Positions 1-8,214 of a stretch of DNA of 64,000 nt are shown here, piece by piece (within the stretch, counting starts at the first letter, position 1; every line of letters begins with the position of its first letter). The DNA lies in the NCBI RefSeq assembly GCF_019977755.1, contig NZ_AP025145.1:1054001-1118000 (forward strand). Direction: 5' to 3'. The translations under genes and the position numbers were made by a program. This DNA is from Vibrio penaeicida (GTDB taxonomy: Bacteria; Pseudomonadota; Gammaproteobacteria; Enterobacterales; Vibrionaceae). The notes under the pieces are model-generated. The model did no database searches, was not told the origin of the DNA, and saw nothing but the letters and a program-made list of their open reading frames with translations.

Positions 1-90
1 ACTTATCTAAGCAAGGAATGGCTTGTAATCGACGTGTTGAGTTGATGTTTATAACGGACAAATGATGGTGTGATTCATACATTCGTAAGA

Positions 91-122
91 GCGGTATATA
101 CAAGATGCGGTATACACCAGAT
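91..122. repeat. two tandem 16-bp direct repeats
   Basis: GCGGTATATACAAGAT is followed directly by GCGGTATACACCAGAT (14 of 16 identical). No gene is recognisable in bases 1-180. The repeat could be a regulator binding site for a gene left of the window or chance; function unknown. Confidence 0.5.
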
Positions 123-180
123 GCGCGAAAATATTGAATATGAGCGCAATTTCGCCACAAAGAAAAAATTAGCGACAATG

Positions 181-207
181 AAAAAGGCAACATTACGTTG
201 CCTTTTC
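181..207 (-). terminator. terminator of fhs
   Basis: A 10-bp stem AAAAGGCAAC/GTTGCCTTTT (182-191 / 197-206) with a 5-nt loop lies just past the fhs stop. Read on the minus strand it ends in a T-run, as expected for intrinsic termination of fhs. Confidence 0.8.
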
Positions 208-233
208 TATTTAACTCGAACCCGGCTAGCCGG

Positions 234-1982
234 TTAGCTTAACCCTGTAATGTTACCTTCTTCATCGATGTCTAAATTCATAAATGCTGGTTTCTCAGGC
301 AGGCCGGGCATCGTCATCACGTTGCCGCACAGTGCGTAAATGAAACCGGCACCAGCACAAAGCTTAAACTCTCTAATGTCGACGTTAAATCCTGCGGGTG
401 CACCTTTAACAGAAGCGTCTGTAGAGATAGATAGTGGAGTCTTAGCCATGCATACGGCGAGTCCATCAAATCCTTGTTCTTTAAACTGTGCTAACTGGCG
501 CTTTGCCGTATCTGAAAGTGTTACTTGCCCAGCACCATATCCTACCTCGGTGATTGCCATAACTTTTTCTTCAAGCGTTTGCTCTAAGTTATATAAAGGG
601 GAAAACTGTGCGTCTGTTTCACAAACAGAAACCACTGCGTTGGCGAGTTCGACGGCTCCGTTTCCACCTTGAGAAAAGGCATCGCTGATGGCGACTTTAA
701 CATTAGGGAAATGGGCTTGAACCAAGAGTGCTAGTGTATTGAGTTCATCTTCAGAGTCTTGCGGAAAGCGATTAATGGCAACGACTGCGGGGACGCCATA
801 TTTTGCCACATTATCTAAGTGCCATTTTAGGTTGTCGAAACCGGCTTCTAAAGCAGCAGCATCTTCATTAAAGATTGAATCTGGTAATGGTTGACCTGGT
901 CTCAAGTCATATAAGCCCGAATTGGCCTTTAAACCGCGAAGAGTCGCAACGATTACAGCGCAATCGGGTGACTTACCGGATGTGTTTGCTTTGATATTAC
1001 AGGCTTTCTCAAACCCCATATCTGAACCAAAACCGCCTTCTGTTATGGTGTAATCAGCAAGGCGAGTGGCAATTCTGTCTGCAATAATGGAAGAGTTACC
1101 ATGTGCAATATTGGCAAATGGACCAGCGTGAATGAGTGTAGGAACACCTTCCAATGTTTGCATCATCGTTGGCTCAATGGCTTCACGCATCGTTACCGTC
1201 ATCGCTCCGGCAACGTTTAAGTCTTCTGCTGTAATGGGTTCACCATTTAAATCATAGGCGAGCACGATGTTCCCAATTCTTTTACGTAAGTCTTTTAGGT
1301 CCGATGCTAACGCCAGGATTGCCATTAACTCTGAAGCAGCGGAGATATCAAAGCCATCCTGCCTTTCAAATCCATTGATTGTTTTACCTACTTCGTTTTG
1401 ACCAACAGTGACCATTCGCAAAGCACGATCGTTATGATCCATGACCCTGCGCCACACAACGCGTTTTGGGTCTATCTTCAGAGCTTTTAAATCATTTCTT
1501 TCGGAGAACAGCTCATAACCTAAGCGTTGTTCATGATAAATCCTAGCATCAAGGGCTGCTGCCGCTAGGTTGTGTGCGGCTGTCACCGCGTGGATGTCAC
1601 CGGTTAAATGCAGATTAAGCTCTTCCATCGGTCCGACTTGGCTATAACCGCCACCAGCTGCGCCCCCTTTAACCCCAAACACTGGCCCCATAGAAGGCTG
1701 TCGGATACACGCCATTACAGATTGACCAACTTTTGCTAAACCTTGAGATAATCCGATGGTTGTAACGGTCTTTCCTTCGCCAAGTGGTGTGGGTGTAATC
1801 GCGGTAACGACAACTAATTTACCTTCAGGGTGATCAGCTAAACGGTTAAGGGCATCGAGCGATACTTTCGCTTTGTGTTTACCATGAGGTGTATATTCGG
1901 TTTTGGATAATCCGGCGTTGAATGCAACAGTGTCGATAGAAGAAAGCGGAGTCGTTCGACAGATTTCGATGTCGCTTAGCAT
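234..1982 (-). CDS. fhs: formate--tetrahydrofolate ligase
   Basis: The 582-residue product matches monofunctional formate-tetrahydrofolate ligase, which makes 10-formyl-THF from formate, ATP and THF in the cytosol for purine and formyl-Met synthesis. The P-loop region ([14 protein letters not shown], about residues 63-76) and the [20 protein letters not shown] segment are typical, and length is normal for the family. The ATG has a good upstream AAGGGGAT ribosome binding site (1988-1995). The gene stands alone, with its own terminator at 181-207. A PurR-like operator lies 30 bp upstream of the start, which suggests repression when purines are plentiful. Identity is very secure. Confidence 0.97.
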   Translation of the reverse strand: MLSDIEICRTTPLSSIDTVAFNAGLSKTEYTPHGKHKAKVSLDALNRLADHPEGKLVVVTAITPTPLGEGKTVTTIGLSQGLAKVGQSVMACIRQPSMGPVFGVKGGAAGGGYSQVGPMEELNLHLTGDIHAVTAAHNLAAAALDARIYHEQRLGYELFSERNDLKALKIDPKRVVWRRVMDHNDRALRMVTVGQNEVGKTINGFERQDGFDISAASELMAILALASDLKDLRKRIGNIVLAYDLNGEPITAEDLNVAGAMTVTMREAIEPTMMQTLEGVPTLIHAGPFANIAHGNSSIIADRIATRLADYTITEGGFGSDMGFEKACNIKANTSGKSPDCAVIVATLRGLKANSGLYDLRPGQPLPDSIFNEDAAALEAGFDNLKWHLDNVAKYGVPAVVAINRFPQDSEDELNTLALLVQAHFPNVKVAISDAFSQGGNGAVELANAVVSVCETDAQFSPLYNLEQTLEEKVMAITEVGYGAGQVTLSDTAKRQLAQFKEQGFDGLAVCMAKTPLSISTDASVKGAPAGFNVDIREFKLCAGAGFIYALCGNVMTMPGLPEKPAFMNLDIDEEGNITGLS

Positions 1983-2012
1983 TTAAATCCCCTTTAAGGC
2001 GTGAAACTAGTG

Positions 2013-2028
2013 ACGTAAACGTTTGCGC
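2013..2028 (-). promoter_or_regulatory. putative PurR operator upstream of fhs
   Basis: Read on the minus strand the 16-mer is GCGCAAACGTTTACGT, against the PurR consensus ACGCAAACGTTTTCGT. It sits 31-46 bp upstream of the fhs start, and Fhs feeds 10-formyl-THF into purine synthesis, so site and target make biological sense. Binding is inferred. Confidence 0.7.
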
Positions 2029-2126
2029 AGGGAATATACCTTGCAATTTATCTTTGTAAAGCCTTTTTACTAGTAGGGGATTGTAGCGTGAAGGTGGTGT
2101 GAATAAACAGTAGGATTTGTTTCTAG

Positions 2127-2162
2127 AAACAGCGAAACAGTAAGAAGAATGTTTCGCTGTTT
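2127..2162 (-). terminator. hairpin downstream of the MscS-type gene
   Basis: A perfect 12-bp stem AAACAGCGAAAC/GTTTCGCTGTTT with a 12-nt loop lies 27 bp past the channel stop codon. The minus-strand T-run is short, so termination may be weak or the hairpin may protect the 3' end. Confidence 0.55.
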
Positions 2163-2188
2163 TAATGAGCTGACGTTAGAGTGTACTT

Positions 2189-3289
2189 CTATTCTGTGCT
2201 CGGGTTGCTTTGAAGGAATGGCGCGTCGGGCGCGTCAATTTTTAACGTTTGAGTTGGGTACGCGACATCAGCATCGTGTTTGTGGATGATTGCCATTATC
2301 TCTAGAAGAACGTCTTGTTTTACTTCATGGAAGCGAACCCAATTTACGGTCTTAGTAAAGGTGTACACAAAAAAGTCCAAAGATGAGGCACCAAAAGCGT
2401 TGAAGTTAACAATCAGTGTTTGGCTGGTATCAATGTCTGGGTGGTTTTGAAGCATAGATTTTACATCTGTGATGATCGCATCCACTTTTTTTGTATCGTC
2501 GTAGCGTAATCCGATATTTTCGTAAATCCGACGGTTTAGCATTCGAGACGGGTTTTCTACGACAATATTGCTGAATACCGAATTTGGCACATAAAGAGGA
2601 CGTTTATCGAACGTACGAATTATGGTCATGCGCCACCCAATTCGTTCTACAGTACCTTCGATTTGTCTGTCTGGTGAACGCACCCAATCGCCAACTTTAA
2701 ATGGGCGGTCGAAGTAAATCATCATGCCACCAAAAAAGTTTGAAAGGAGATCTTTGGCCGCTAGACCTGCAATCAAACCACCCACGCCACCAAAGGTGAG
2801 CAAGCCCGAAAGGCTAAGCCCTAGGCTTTGCATAACCGAAAGAACACCCATGATGATAAATGCTAAACGCGCGACTTTTGCTATCGCTTGCACGGTGGTC
2901 TCGTCTCGTTTTTTCTGAGAGAGAACTTCATCTTCAACATTGGTAATGAGGCGGAGCACAATCCAGACGGCAATTGCAATTCCCAGCAACATTTTCAAGG
3001 TTTCTAACCAGTTTAAAGAGCTCTCTAGGTACGTTTGTAAAATGAGCCCGATAGAAACCATGGCTGGCCAGCCCCAAATTAGCGCGCTAACGGGCGTTTT
3101 TAATGAATGAACGATTGCGTCGTCCCAACGGTTTTGTGTTTTAGAGGCGAGAGACTCTATTCGTGAATAAATGATGCGCCAAGCGATCCAAGCAACCAAA
3201 CTTATGCTTGTCATTATGACCACATCGCCAAACCAAGTTTGTTCTAACAAATGAAATTGCTGGGTGATTGAGCTTGCTAGGTTATCCAT
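2189..3289 (-). CDS. MscS-family mechanosensitive ion channel
   Basis: Inner-membrane channel of the MscS family, which opens under membrane tension to release solutes during osmotic downshock. Hydrophobic N-terminal helices precede the pore-lining helix, marked by the Gly/Ala-rich GGVGGLIAGLAAKDLLSN segment. The beta domain follows (FKVGDWVRSPDRQIEGTVE) with the YVPNSVFSNIVVEN motif typical of the family. The total length resembles YnaI-type channels more than MscS itself. The reading frame is open from a TTG at 3310 with ATGs at 3301 and 3289; the last has a purine-rich GGAAAA just upstream, so I prefer it, but the start is uncertain. It is a single-gene unit convergent on nothing, with fhs next on the same strand. 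Confidence 0.9.
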   Translation of the reverse strand: MDNLASSITQQFHLLEQTWFGDVVIMTSISLVAWIAWRIIYSRIESLASKTQNRWDDAIVHSLKTPVSALIWGWPAMVSIGLILQTYLESSLNWLETLKMLLGIAIAVWIVLRLITNVEDEVLSQKKRDETTVQAIAKVARLAFIIMGVLSVMQSLGLSLSGLLTFGGVGGLIAGLAAKDLLSNFFGGMMIYFDRPFKVGDWVRSPDRQIEGTVERIGWRMTIIRTFDKRPLYVPNSVFSNIVVENPSRMLNRRIYENIGLRYDDTKKVDAIITDVKSMLQNHPDIDTSQTLIVNFNAFGASSLDFFVYTFTKTVNWVRFHEVKQDVLLEIMAIIHKHDADVAYPTQTLKIDAPDAPFLQSNPSTE

Positions 3290-3480
3290 CGATTTTTCCA
3301 TTAGGTTCAATATTTGGCATTTCTATTCGATATGCCATCAGGTAGCGCAGGTGGTTGATTGTAGGCTTAATTAAAAAGCGGCTCAACTAGAGAGGTATGC
3401 AAACGACATTTCTAGCTTGAAAACTTGAGATCATGTACGAATATTAAACGAGTGGATTATAAAATAAGAGTCAATAATAC

Positions 3481-3930
3481 ATGGTTAGTATCAATCCATT
3501 GGGTGAGGAATTAATGTGTGACGCCGTCACTCATTCGGCTTTTGATCACTTTAGTATGGTCTGTAAAAAACGCTTTCGTCAGTCATTAGAGCAAGACCTC
3601 TTTCACGTTCTGTTGCTTTTTTCTGAACAAGGAAAACCAATAGGATATTGCTCGTATTGGACCGACATTGTCGATAGTGAACGTTACAGCGGATGCCCAG
3701 TTTTCTTCTATCAAATCCATTATGTGTTTATTCAACCTGAATACCGCGGGAAAAAATACTCGGTACTGATGGCAAAGCGCGTGGTATGTAAAATGTTAGA
3801 AGAGCTGAGGAGCAGAAGGGATGTTGCCGCTTTTTGTGATAAATCTGTGTACACAAGCAATGAAGGCAACGCTTATGGTCGCCATATTAGAAACTGGCTT
3901 TCATGCACTAAACAGTTGCCGTTTGTTTGA
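3481..3930 (+). CDS. GNAT-family N-acetyltransferase
   Basis: A 149-residue protein with the acetyl-CoA-binding core of GNAT enzymes: a beta strand IHYVFIQPEY runs into the pyrophosphate-binding turn RGKKYS, followed by the long helix. The substrate cannot be told. The ATG at 3481 has little upstream Shine-Dalgarno, whereas the ATG at 3514 is preceded by GAGGAATTA, so the shorter 138-residue form is possible. It is alone in its orientation. Family assignment is good; role unknown. Confidence 0.72.
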   Translation: MVSINPLGEELMCDAVTHSAFDHFSMVCKKRFRQSLEQDLFHVLLLFSEQGKPIGYCSYWTDIVDSERYSGCPVFFYQIHYVFIQPEYRGKKYSVLMAKRVVCKMLEELRSRRDVAAFCDKSVYTSNEGNAYGRHIRNWLSCTKQLPFV

Positions 3931-4000
3931 GACGCGATACCTGCACCGTAATTAAAACTCTATAGCAAAGACAAAACGCATCACTGAAGGTCAACAGGCC

Positions 4001-4213
4001 TTAAGAAATCAGCTTCTCTTTCTGGCGAACCTGACGCTGCTTCATGGAGTTAAGAAACACTTTCACACCATCTTCATACCCCAATATAATGAATAGAAAC
4101 CCCATCCCCCCAAATAAAAGTATGGTTGCCAGTATTGGAGCCATTAAATAGCTAAATGCCATTTGAAAGGGCACATATACCCCAAACATCATCAGTCGCT
4201 TTATCAATTCCAT
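4001..4213 (-). CDS. small membrane protein, unknown function
   Basis: A 70-residue protein with a hydrophobic core from about residue 8 to 47, enough for one long or two short membrane helices, and a basic, Gln/Lys-rich tail that should be cytosolic. No family recognised. It is divergent from the TetR gene, and two 12-bp palindromes lie 22-55 bp upstream of its start, over the region where its promoter should be. It is therefore the likely target of that TetR protein. GAGAGAA serves as ribosome binding site. Confidence 0.6.
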   Translation of the reverse strand: MELIKRLMMFGVYVPFQMAFSYLMAPILATILLFGGMGFLFIILGYEDGVKVFLNSMKQRQVRQKEKLIS

Positions 4214-4234
4214 ACTATTCTCTCTAGTTAAAAA

Positions 4235-4268
4235 TGAGCGTGCTCATAAACTAAGTTGAGCGCGCTCA
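4235..4268. promoter_or_regulatory. twin palindromic operator, likely TetR site
   Basis: TGAGCGTGCTCA (4235-4246) and TGAGCGCGCTCA (4257-4268) are two copies of one 12-bp palindrome, 22 bp apart centre to centre, which is about two helical turns. They lie between the divergent small membrane gene and the TetR gene. The layout fits two TetR dimers on one face of the DNA, repressing the membrane gene and possibly tetR. Binding is inferred. Confidence 0.75.
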
Positions 4269-4389
4269 AAAATCAAGTGAATTTGGAAGAAAGCGTGTAA
4301 ATTGAATTGCGCAATGTGGCAGAAAAACGGCAAAATAGGTGCAGTGAATGGTGGTCTGAAGAGCCGTGTATATTTGAAGGTGTGTAAGT

Positions 4390-4923
4390 TTGCAAAAAGA
4401 GTCTAAGAGAGAGCGTACGAGAAATCATATACTGACGTGTGCGTGGACATTGTTTGAGGAATGTTCATACACGGCGACAACCACACGCCAGATATCGGAA
4501 AGGGCTGGAGTGGCAAATGGTACCGTTTTCTCTCATTTCCCTACAAAATATGATTTATTGACTGCGGGCATACAGGAGAGAGTTGCTTGCGTGTTGAAAG
4601 AAGCCTCAGCCAGCGACACACAATCTGAACCTTCAGAAAGGCTTGTCCATTATGCGAGATATTTATATCGCTACTACTTGGATAACCGCGAATTCGCTAT
4701 AGAAATTTTTAGAGAGTTGATTTGGCAACCAGAGCGTATCGAAGCGCAAATTGTTGAGTTTCAGGCGCGCCTCTATTCAAAGCAACCTGAATTTGATGTT
4801 CTAAAATCGAGTGTGCTGATGGATTTATACTTTATGGTATTGATAAAAGGGTTAAATGACTCTTCCAGTACCGCCGATAGCATGATAAAAACGCTGGAAA
4901 GAAAAGTTGCCTTAGTGGCTTGA
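4390..4923 (+). CDS. TetR-family transcriptional regulator
   Basis: A 177-residue DNA-binding repressor. The N-terminal helix-turn-helix is typical: ILTCAWTLFEE, then ATTTRQISERAGVANGTVFSHF and KYDLLTAG (about residues 13-57). The C-terminal ligand domain is unlike anything I recognise, so the inducer is unknown. It begins with TTG at 4390, supported by GAAGG eight bases upstream. Its stop lies 20 bp before the OsmC-family start, so the two are very likely one operon. The twin palindromes at 4235-4268 are the obvious operator. Confidence 0.9.
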   Translation: MQKESKRERTRNHILTCAWTLFEECSYTATTTRQISERAGVANGTVFSHFPTKYDLLTAGIQERVACVLKEASASDTQSEPSERLVHYARYLYRYYLDNREFAIEIFRELIWQPERIEAQIVEFQARLYSKQPEFDVLKSSVLMDLYFMVLIKGLNDSSSTADSMIKTLERKVALVA

Positions 4924-4943
4924 TAAAATCAAAGAGAATGAAA

Positions 4944-5348
4944 ATGAAAGCAGAAGTAAAGTGGATTGATGGATTCAAATTTCTAGGCACGTCGAATTCG
5001 GGGCATTCACTTGTGATGGACGGCAGTGGGGGTGAACACGCTCCGAGTCCGATGGAAGTTGTGTTAATGGCGTCAGGCGGATGCAGTTCAGTCGACGTTG
5101 TTGATGGGTTGAAGTCTAAGAATCAAAAAATCACAGATTGTGTCGCCGAAATCAGATCCGAAAGAAGGGAAAGTGCCCCTAAGCTCTTTACCGAAATTCA
5201 TATTCATTTCAAAGTTACTGGATATGAACTCGATGAGTCACTTGTCGCGAAAGTAGTCTCCGATTCTTTAGAAAAGTATTGCTCCGTTTGCCTTATGCTT
5301 GGTAACGGAATCGAGATGACACACAGTTTCGAAATCATACCAGCTTAA
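4944..5348 (+). CDS. OsmC/YhfA-family protein
   Basis: A 134-residue OsmC-superfamily protein. The sequence SPMEVVLMASGGCSSVDVV carries the first conserved Cys, and the C-terminal KYCSVCLML segment carries the second region, as in YhfA-type members. OsmC/Ohr proteins use paired Cys to reduce organic peroxides; the YhfA subgroup is less well characterised. I chose ATG 4944 (MKAEVKWIDG); the frame is open upstream to a TTG overlapping the tetR stop. It is co-transcribed with the TetR gene, suggesting the regulator senses a related stress or metabolite. Confidence 0.88.
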   Translation: MKAEVKWIDGFKFLGTSNSGHSLVMDGSGGEHAPSPMEVVLMASGGCSSVDVVDGLKSKNQKITDCVAEIRSERRESAPKLFTEIHIHFKVTGYELDESLVAKVVSDSLEKYCSVCLMLGNGIEMTHSFEIIPA

Positions 5349-5359
5349 TAGATTCCTAT

Positions 5360-5384
5360 GGCTGCTTACTAAACGTAAGTAGCC
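5360..5384 (+). terminator. hairpin after OsmC gene
   Basis: GGCTGCTTAC/GTAAGTAGCC forms a 10-bp stem (one G-T pair) with a 5-nt loop 12 bp past the stop. No T-run follows, so it may not be an efficient intrinsic terminator. Confidence 0.4.
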
Positions 5385-5422
5385 TCACCTAAGGTCGATA
5401 TTCCCTAGTTATTCGGTAAAGC

Positions 5423-6295
5423 ATGCAAAAATTTTTGATAGTGGTTCTAGGTAAACGCCTAGTTAACAACCAACTTACCCTTGAGTCTCGCTCTAGGGTC
5501 GAAGGATTAGTTCAATTTCTGCAATCATTAAACAACACCGATAAAAAAATAGTGATTGGCTTTTGTGGAGGGGTCACTCATGGTAATCAGAGCTCAGAAG
5601 CTGAAGAGATGCATCGGTACTTTAAAGCAGCGTCTTTGGGCGTAAAACTTCCTGTCATTAGCGAGATATTAGTAGAAAACAATTCGACCAGTACGGTAGA
5701 GAACATTCAAATGCTCTCTTCTATTTTGATTGAGTGTGGAGCCTTCAAAAGTAACGAAGAAATCCAATTGGTCTTAGTTTCAAACGACTATCACTTGGAA
5801 CGTATTTTTGAAATACAAGAATTGATTGATGAGCAAGGCTTGCTGAGAGAGCTACAAAAACGCTGCTTGACTGAAGGGATAAAATTAAGCATCCCTTACT
5901 GTATCGATAAGCATGTTGCTGTTCGCTATCCATATGCTCAGGAGCATGACAATGCAAAACTCTTTTTACAAGTTGAGCGTTTGACCACTTATCGCGTCTT
6001 CCTTGAAGGCGTTTACGCAAATAGTATTGTTAGACCACTGAAAGAAGTTCAAAAGATACCCTTAAGCATTGCGTTTAGCTCACTCAAGCAAGCTCGCGAA
6101 ATAGCCACCCAGCAGAATCAAAGTATCGTACTGTCTGTTTTAGATTTAATCGAACGCGCGGTTAAGGAAACGGAAACGACTCTAGCCCTACGCACTGTTC
6201 GAGAAGTGTTAGGAGTATTAGACGTGAATTTAAATATGCTAAACAGAATGCTCGATCCCGAGCTTATGAACGATGAACACTGGTGGAAGCGTTAA
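5423..6295 (+). CDS. YdcF-like (DUF218) protein with C-terminal extension
   Basis: The first ~180 residues fit the DUF218/YdcF fold: VVLGKRL near the start, an SEAEEM segment, ENNSTSTVENIQ and LVSNDYHLERI, the family's conserved motifs. Members such as SanA and ElyC act in envelope integrity, but biochemical function is poorly defined and there is no membrane helix here. Residues ~180-290 are a largely helical extension that I do not recognise in the family; a role in partner binding is conceivable. Stand-alone gene. Confidence 0.72.
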   Translation: MQKFLIVVLGKRLVNNQLTLESRSRVEGLVQFLQSLNNTDKKIVIGFCGGVTHGNQSSEAEEMHRYFKAASLGVKLPVISEILVENNSTSTVENIQMLSSILIECGAFKSNEEIQLVLVSNDYHLERIFEIQELIDEQGLLRELQKRCLTEGIKLSIPYCIDKHVAVRYPYAQEHDNAKLFLQVERLTTYRVFLEGVYANSIVRPLKEVQKIPLSIAFSSLKQAREIATQQNQSIVLSVLDLIERAVKETETTLALRTVREVLGVLDVNLNMLNRMLDPELMNDEHWWKR

Positions 6296-6314
6296 GGTAC
6301 ATCATAGGAAATCC

Positions 6315-6354
6315 CTTTCTCGCTGAACCAATTACCGTGTGGGTACTTGGGTTT
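6315..6354. repeat. fragment of the MITE terminus
   Basis: This 40-bp stretch matches the outer end of the MITE at 6616-6877 read in reverse: TTCTCGCTGAACCAA is identical, then after a diverged stretch ACTTGGGT is identical, with the same spacing. It lies just past the 3' end of the DUF333 gene, so that gene is bracketed by MITE material. Confidence 0.6.
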
Positions 6355-6377
6355 AAGTTACCTATATAAAACGCAGC

Positions 6378-6615
6378 CTAGCTGTTGTTGCGAAAATATT
6401 CCCATTCCTCAATGCTCGTCCCGTCTTCGAATTCACAATAGCCAATTTGTCCGTCTTTTGTATCAACAATATTTACTTTACCGCCTTTCTTTACACAGAA
6501 CTCGGAGGCAGGGTTCGCCATCGATAAGGCAGCAGCTTTGTCACGACTATTATTTTTTTCAGCGCACCCGGTTAACAGAGCTCCTGAGCATAAAGCAAAA
6601 ATTAGAGTGTTCTTA
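6378..6615 (-). pseudogene. DUF333 lipoprotein, start codon removed by MITE
   Basis: The body encodes a small outer-envelope lipoprotein: signal peptide ending in the lipobox LLTGC, then a DUF333 domain (ANPASEFCVKKGGKVN, GQIGYCEFEDG, IEEWEYF). Removing the MITE at 6616-6877 plus one TA restores a perfect 5' end: AGGGG (6891-6895), six bases, ATG (6884-6882), and the reading frame MFKNTLIFALC. As it stands the old ATG reads only five codons into the MITE before a stop. The frame stays open into the MITE to a TTG at 6671, and an inner TTG would give MRLLGYKNTLIFALC, but neither has a clear ribosome binding site. Probably silent or weakly expressed. Confidence 0.75.
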
Positions 6616-6877
6616 TACCCAAGTAACCTCAAGATGCTTGGTTCAGCGAGAATCAACTGGCTTTCAGACAAGGCAACGATATGAAGATCTAGTCATTCTA
6701 AATCAAGAATCGGTAACGCAGTATGAAAGCCAATTAAACTCGCCCTTGGGAGCCCATATTCTGTCCCACTTCATCGTCAAAGAACTTGGAAAGGACTCGC
6801 CATTCCACTGCGTTCTTTTCCTTGAATTGAAACAGAATATGAGGCTCTGAATCCTGCATCTTGAGGTCACTTGGGTA
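6616..6877. mobile_element. 262-bp MITE with 23-bp inverted repeats
   Basis: The ends TACCCAAGTAACCTCAAGAT... and, reverse complemented, TACCCAAGTGACCTCAAGAT... are near-perfect terminal inverted repeats of about 23 bp. A TA dinucleotide flanks each side (6614-6615, 6878-6879), and excising the element with one TA rebuilds an intact gene, so the target duplication is TA, as for IS630/Tc1-mariner-type elements. It has no transposase. A diverged second copy is at 49733-50023. Both copies hold an open frame with the peptide NQESVTQYE, which may be incidental. Confidence 0.85.
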
Positions 6878-7158
6878 TAAACATGTTTAACCCCTAAAAA
6901 TCTGATAATAAATGGTAATTTCTTAGAAATGTAATCTCAGTAGCGGAAAAAACAGGTGAAGGGGTCTATATTAACAGTGATATTTAGTTTCAAAGTCGAT
7001 AAACGCTTGCTGTTTCGAGTTAAAAGTAAAGCCTAGAATACTTCGATGCCGCTTCAGCAAACTATACGTAGTTTACCGTGAACTTGAAATAGGTATTATG
7101 TCAAATCAATGAAAGTTTGGCATTGGTATATGTTCAATAACAGGCAAGGAAAGCAAAA

Positions 7159-8091
7159 ATGTCTGAGAAAAAATTTCGGCTTGTAACCCGTAGTGACTTC
7201 GATGGATTGGTTTGTGCAGTACTTTTGAAGAAGTTGGATTTAATTGATGATATTAAATTCGTACATCCAAAAGACATGCAAGACGGGATTGTAGAAATAT
7301 CAAGCGACGATATCGTAACTAACCTGCCTTATGTTCATAATGCGCATTTAGTGTTTGATCACCACTTGTCGGAAACCATAAGAAACACTGGTGATAGACC
7401 AAATCATATTATTGATCCAGATGCACCATCGGCTGCTCGTGTGGTTTGGGAACATTATGGTGGTGAAAAAGTATTTCCAGCATCATGGAACGACATGATG
7501 GTTGCGGTTGATAAAGGCGATTCAGCGCAGTTTACGCGTGATGAAGTTATTGATGCTCAAGGTTGGAACTTACTCAATTTCTTAATGGATGCGCGTACTG
7601 GTCTCGGTCGATTCCGCGAGTTTAGGATCTCAAACTATAACCTCATGATGGATCTGATCGATTATTGCAAGAATCACACAATCGAAGAAATACTTGCTTT
7701 GCCGGATGTGAGTGAGCGTATTGATCTCTATCGTGAGCACAATATTAAATTTCAGGATCAAATCCAGCGATGCGCTACGGTTCACGATAATTTGATTTTG
7801 CTCGATCTCACTAACGAAGACGTGATTTTCGCAGGAAACCGATTCCTCATTTATGCACTGTATCCACAGTGTAATATTTCAATTCATAAAATGTGGGGCT
7901 TCCAGAAACAGAACATTGTTTTTGCTACAGGAAAATCTATCTTCGATCGTGGTTCTAAAACGAATGTTGGCGAATTGATGCTTAAGTATGGCGGTGGTGG
8001 GCACCAAGCGGCGGGCACATGCCAGATCGCGGTTAATAGTGCTGAATCTGTCGAGAAAGAGCTTATTGCAACTATCAATGCTGATGGCTAG
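7159..8091 (+). CDS. DHH-family phosphoesterase
   Basis: A 310-residue cytosolic DHH/DHHA1 phosphoesterase. The N-terminal metal site is visible as TRSDFDGLVCAVLL and FDHHLSE (the DHH motif), and the C-terminal DHHA1 domain as KYGGGGHQAAGTCQ. The family hydrolyses short phosphodiester or polyphosphate substrates (oligoribonucleases, exopolyphosphatase-like enzymes); which one applies here cannot be read from sequence. The start ATG follows GCAAGGAAAGC. It is a single gene with its own terminator; the bases between the MITE and the start show no gene. Confidence 0.9.
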   Translation: MSEKKFRLVTRSDFDGLVCAVLLKKLDLIDDIKFVHPKDMQDGIVEISSDDIVTNLPYVHNAHLVFDHHLSETIRNTGDRPNHIIDPDAPSAARVVWEHYGGEKVFPASWNDMMVAVDKGDSAQFTRDEVIDAQGWNLLNFLMDARTGLGRFREFRISNYNLMMDLIDYCKNHTIEEILALPDVSERIDLYREHNIKFQDQIQRCATVHDNLILLDLTNEDVIFAGNRFLIYALYPQCNISIHKMWGFQKQNIVFATGKSIFDRGSKTNVGELMLKYGGGGHQAAGTCQIAVNSAESVEKELIATINADG

Positions 8092-8132
8092 CTCTTTTAA
8101 TATCCAGTAAAATTCGATAACCGAAACCCCAA

Positions 8133-8165
8133 AAAAGCTTTGCGTATGGCAAAGCTTTTCTTTTT
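8133..8165 (+). terminator. terminator of the DHH gene
   Basis: Stem AAAAGCTTTGC/GCAAAGCTTTT (8133-8143 / 8149-8159), 5-nt loop, then CTTTTT: a standard intrinsic terminator. Confidence 0.88.
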
Positions 8166-8214
8166 ATCCCGCCGCCGTTACACTCCGCGCTGAAGTCAAT
8201 TAATCAGCGATAAT

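Noticed and set aside
340..672. 110-codon frame on the plus strand
   Set aside because: It is antisense inside fhs, whose protein is clearly recognisable.
6347..6850. 167-codon plus-strand frame spanning the lipoprotein gene and MITE
   Set aside because: Antisense to the DUF333 gene over its first part, and no start signal; only the MITE-internal segment is kept as a separate observation.
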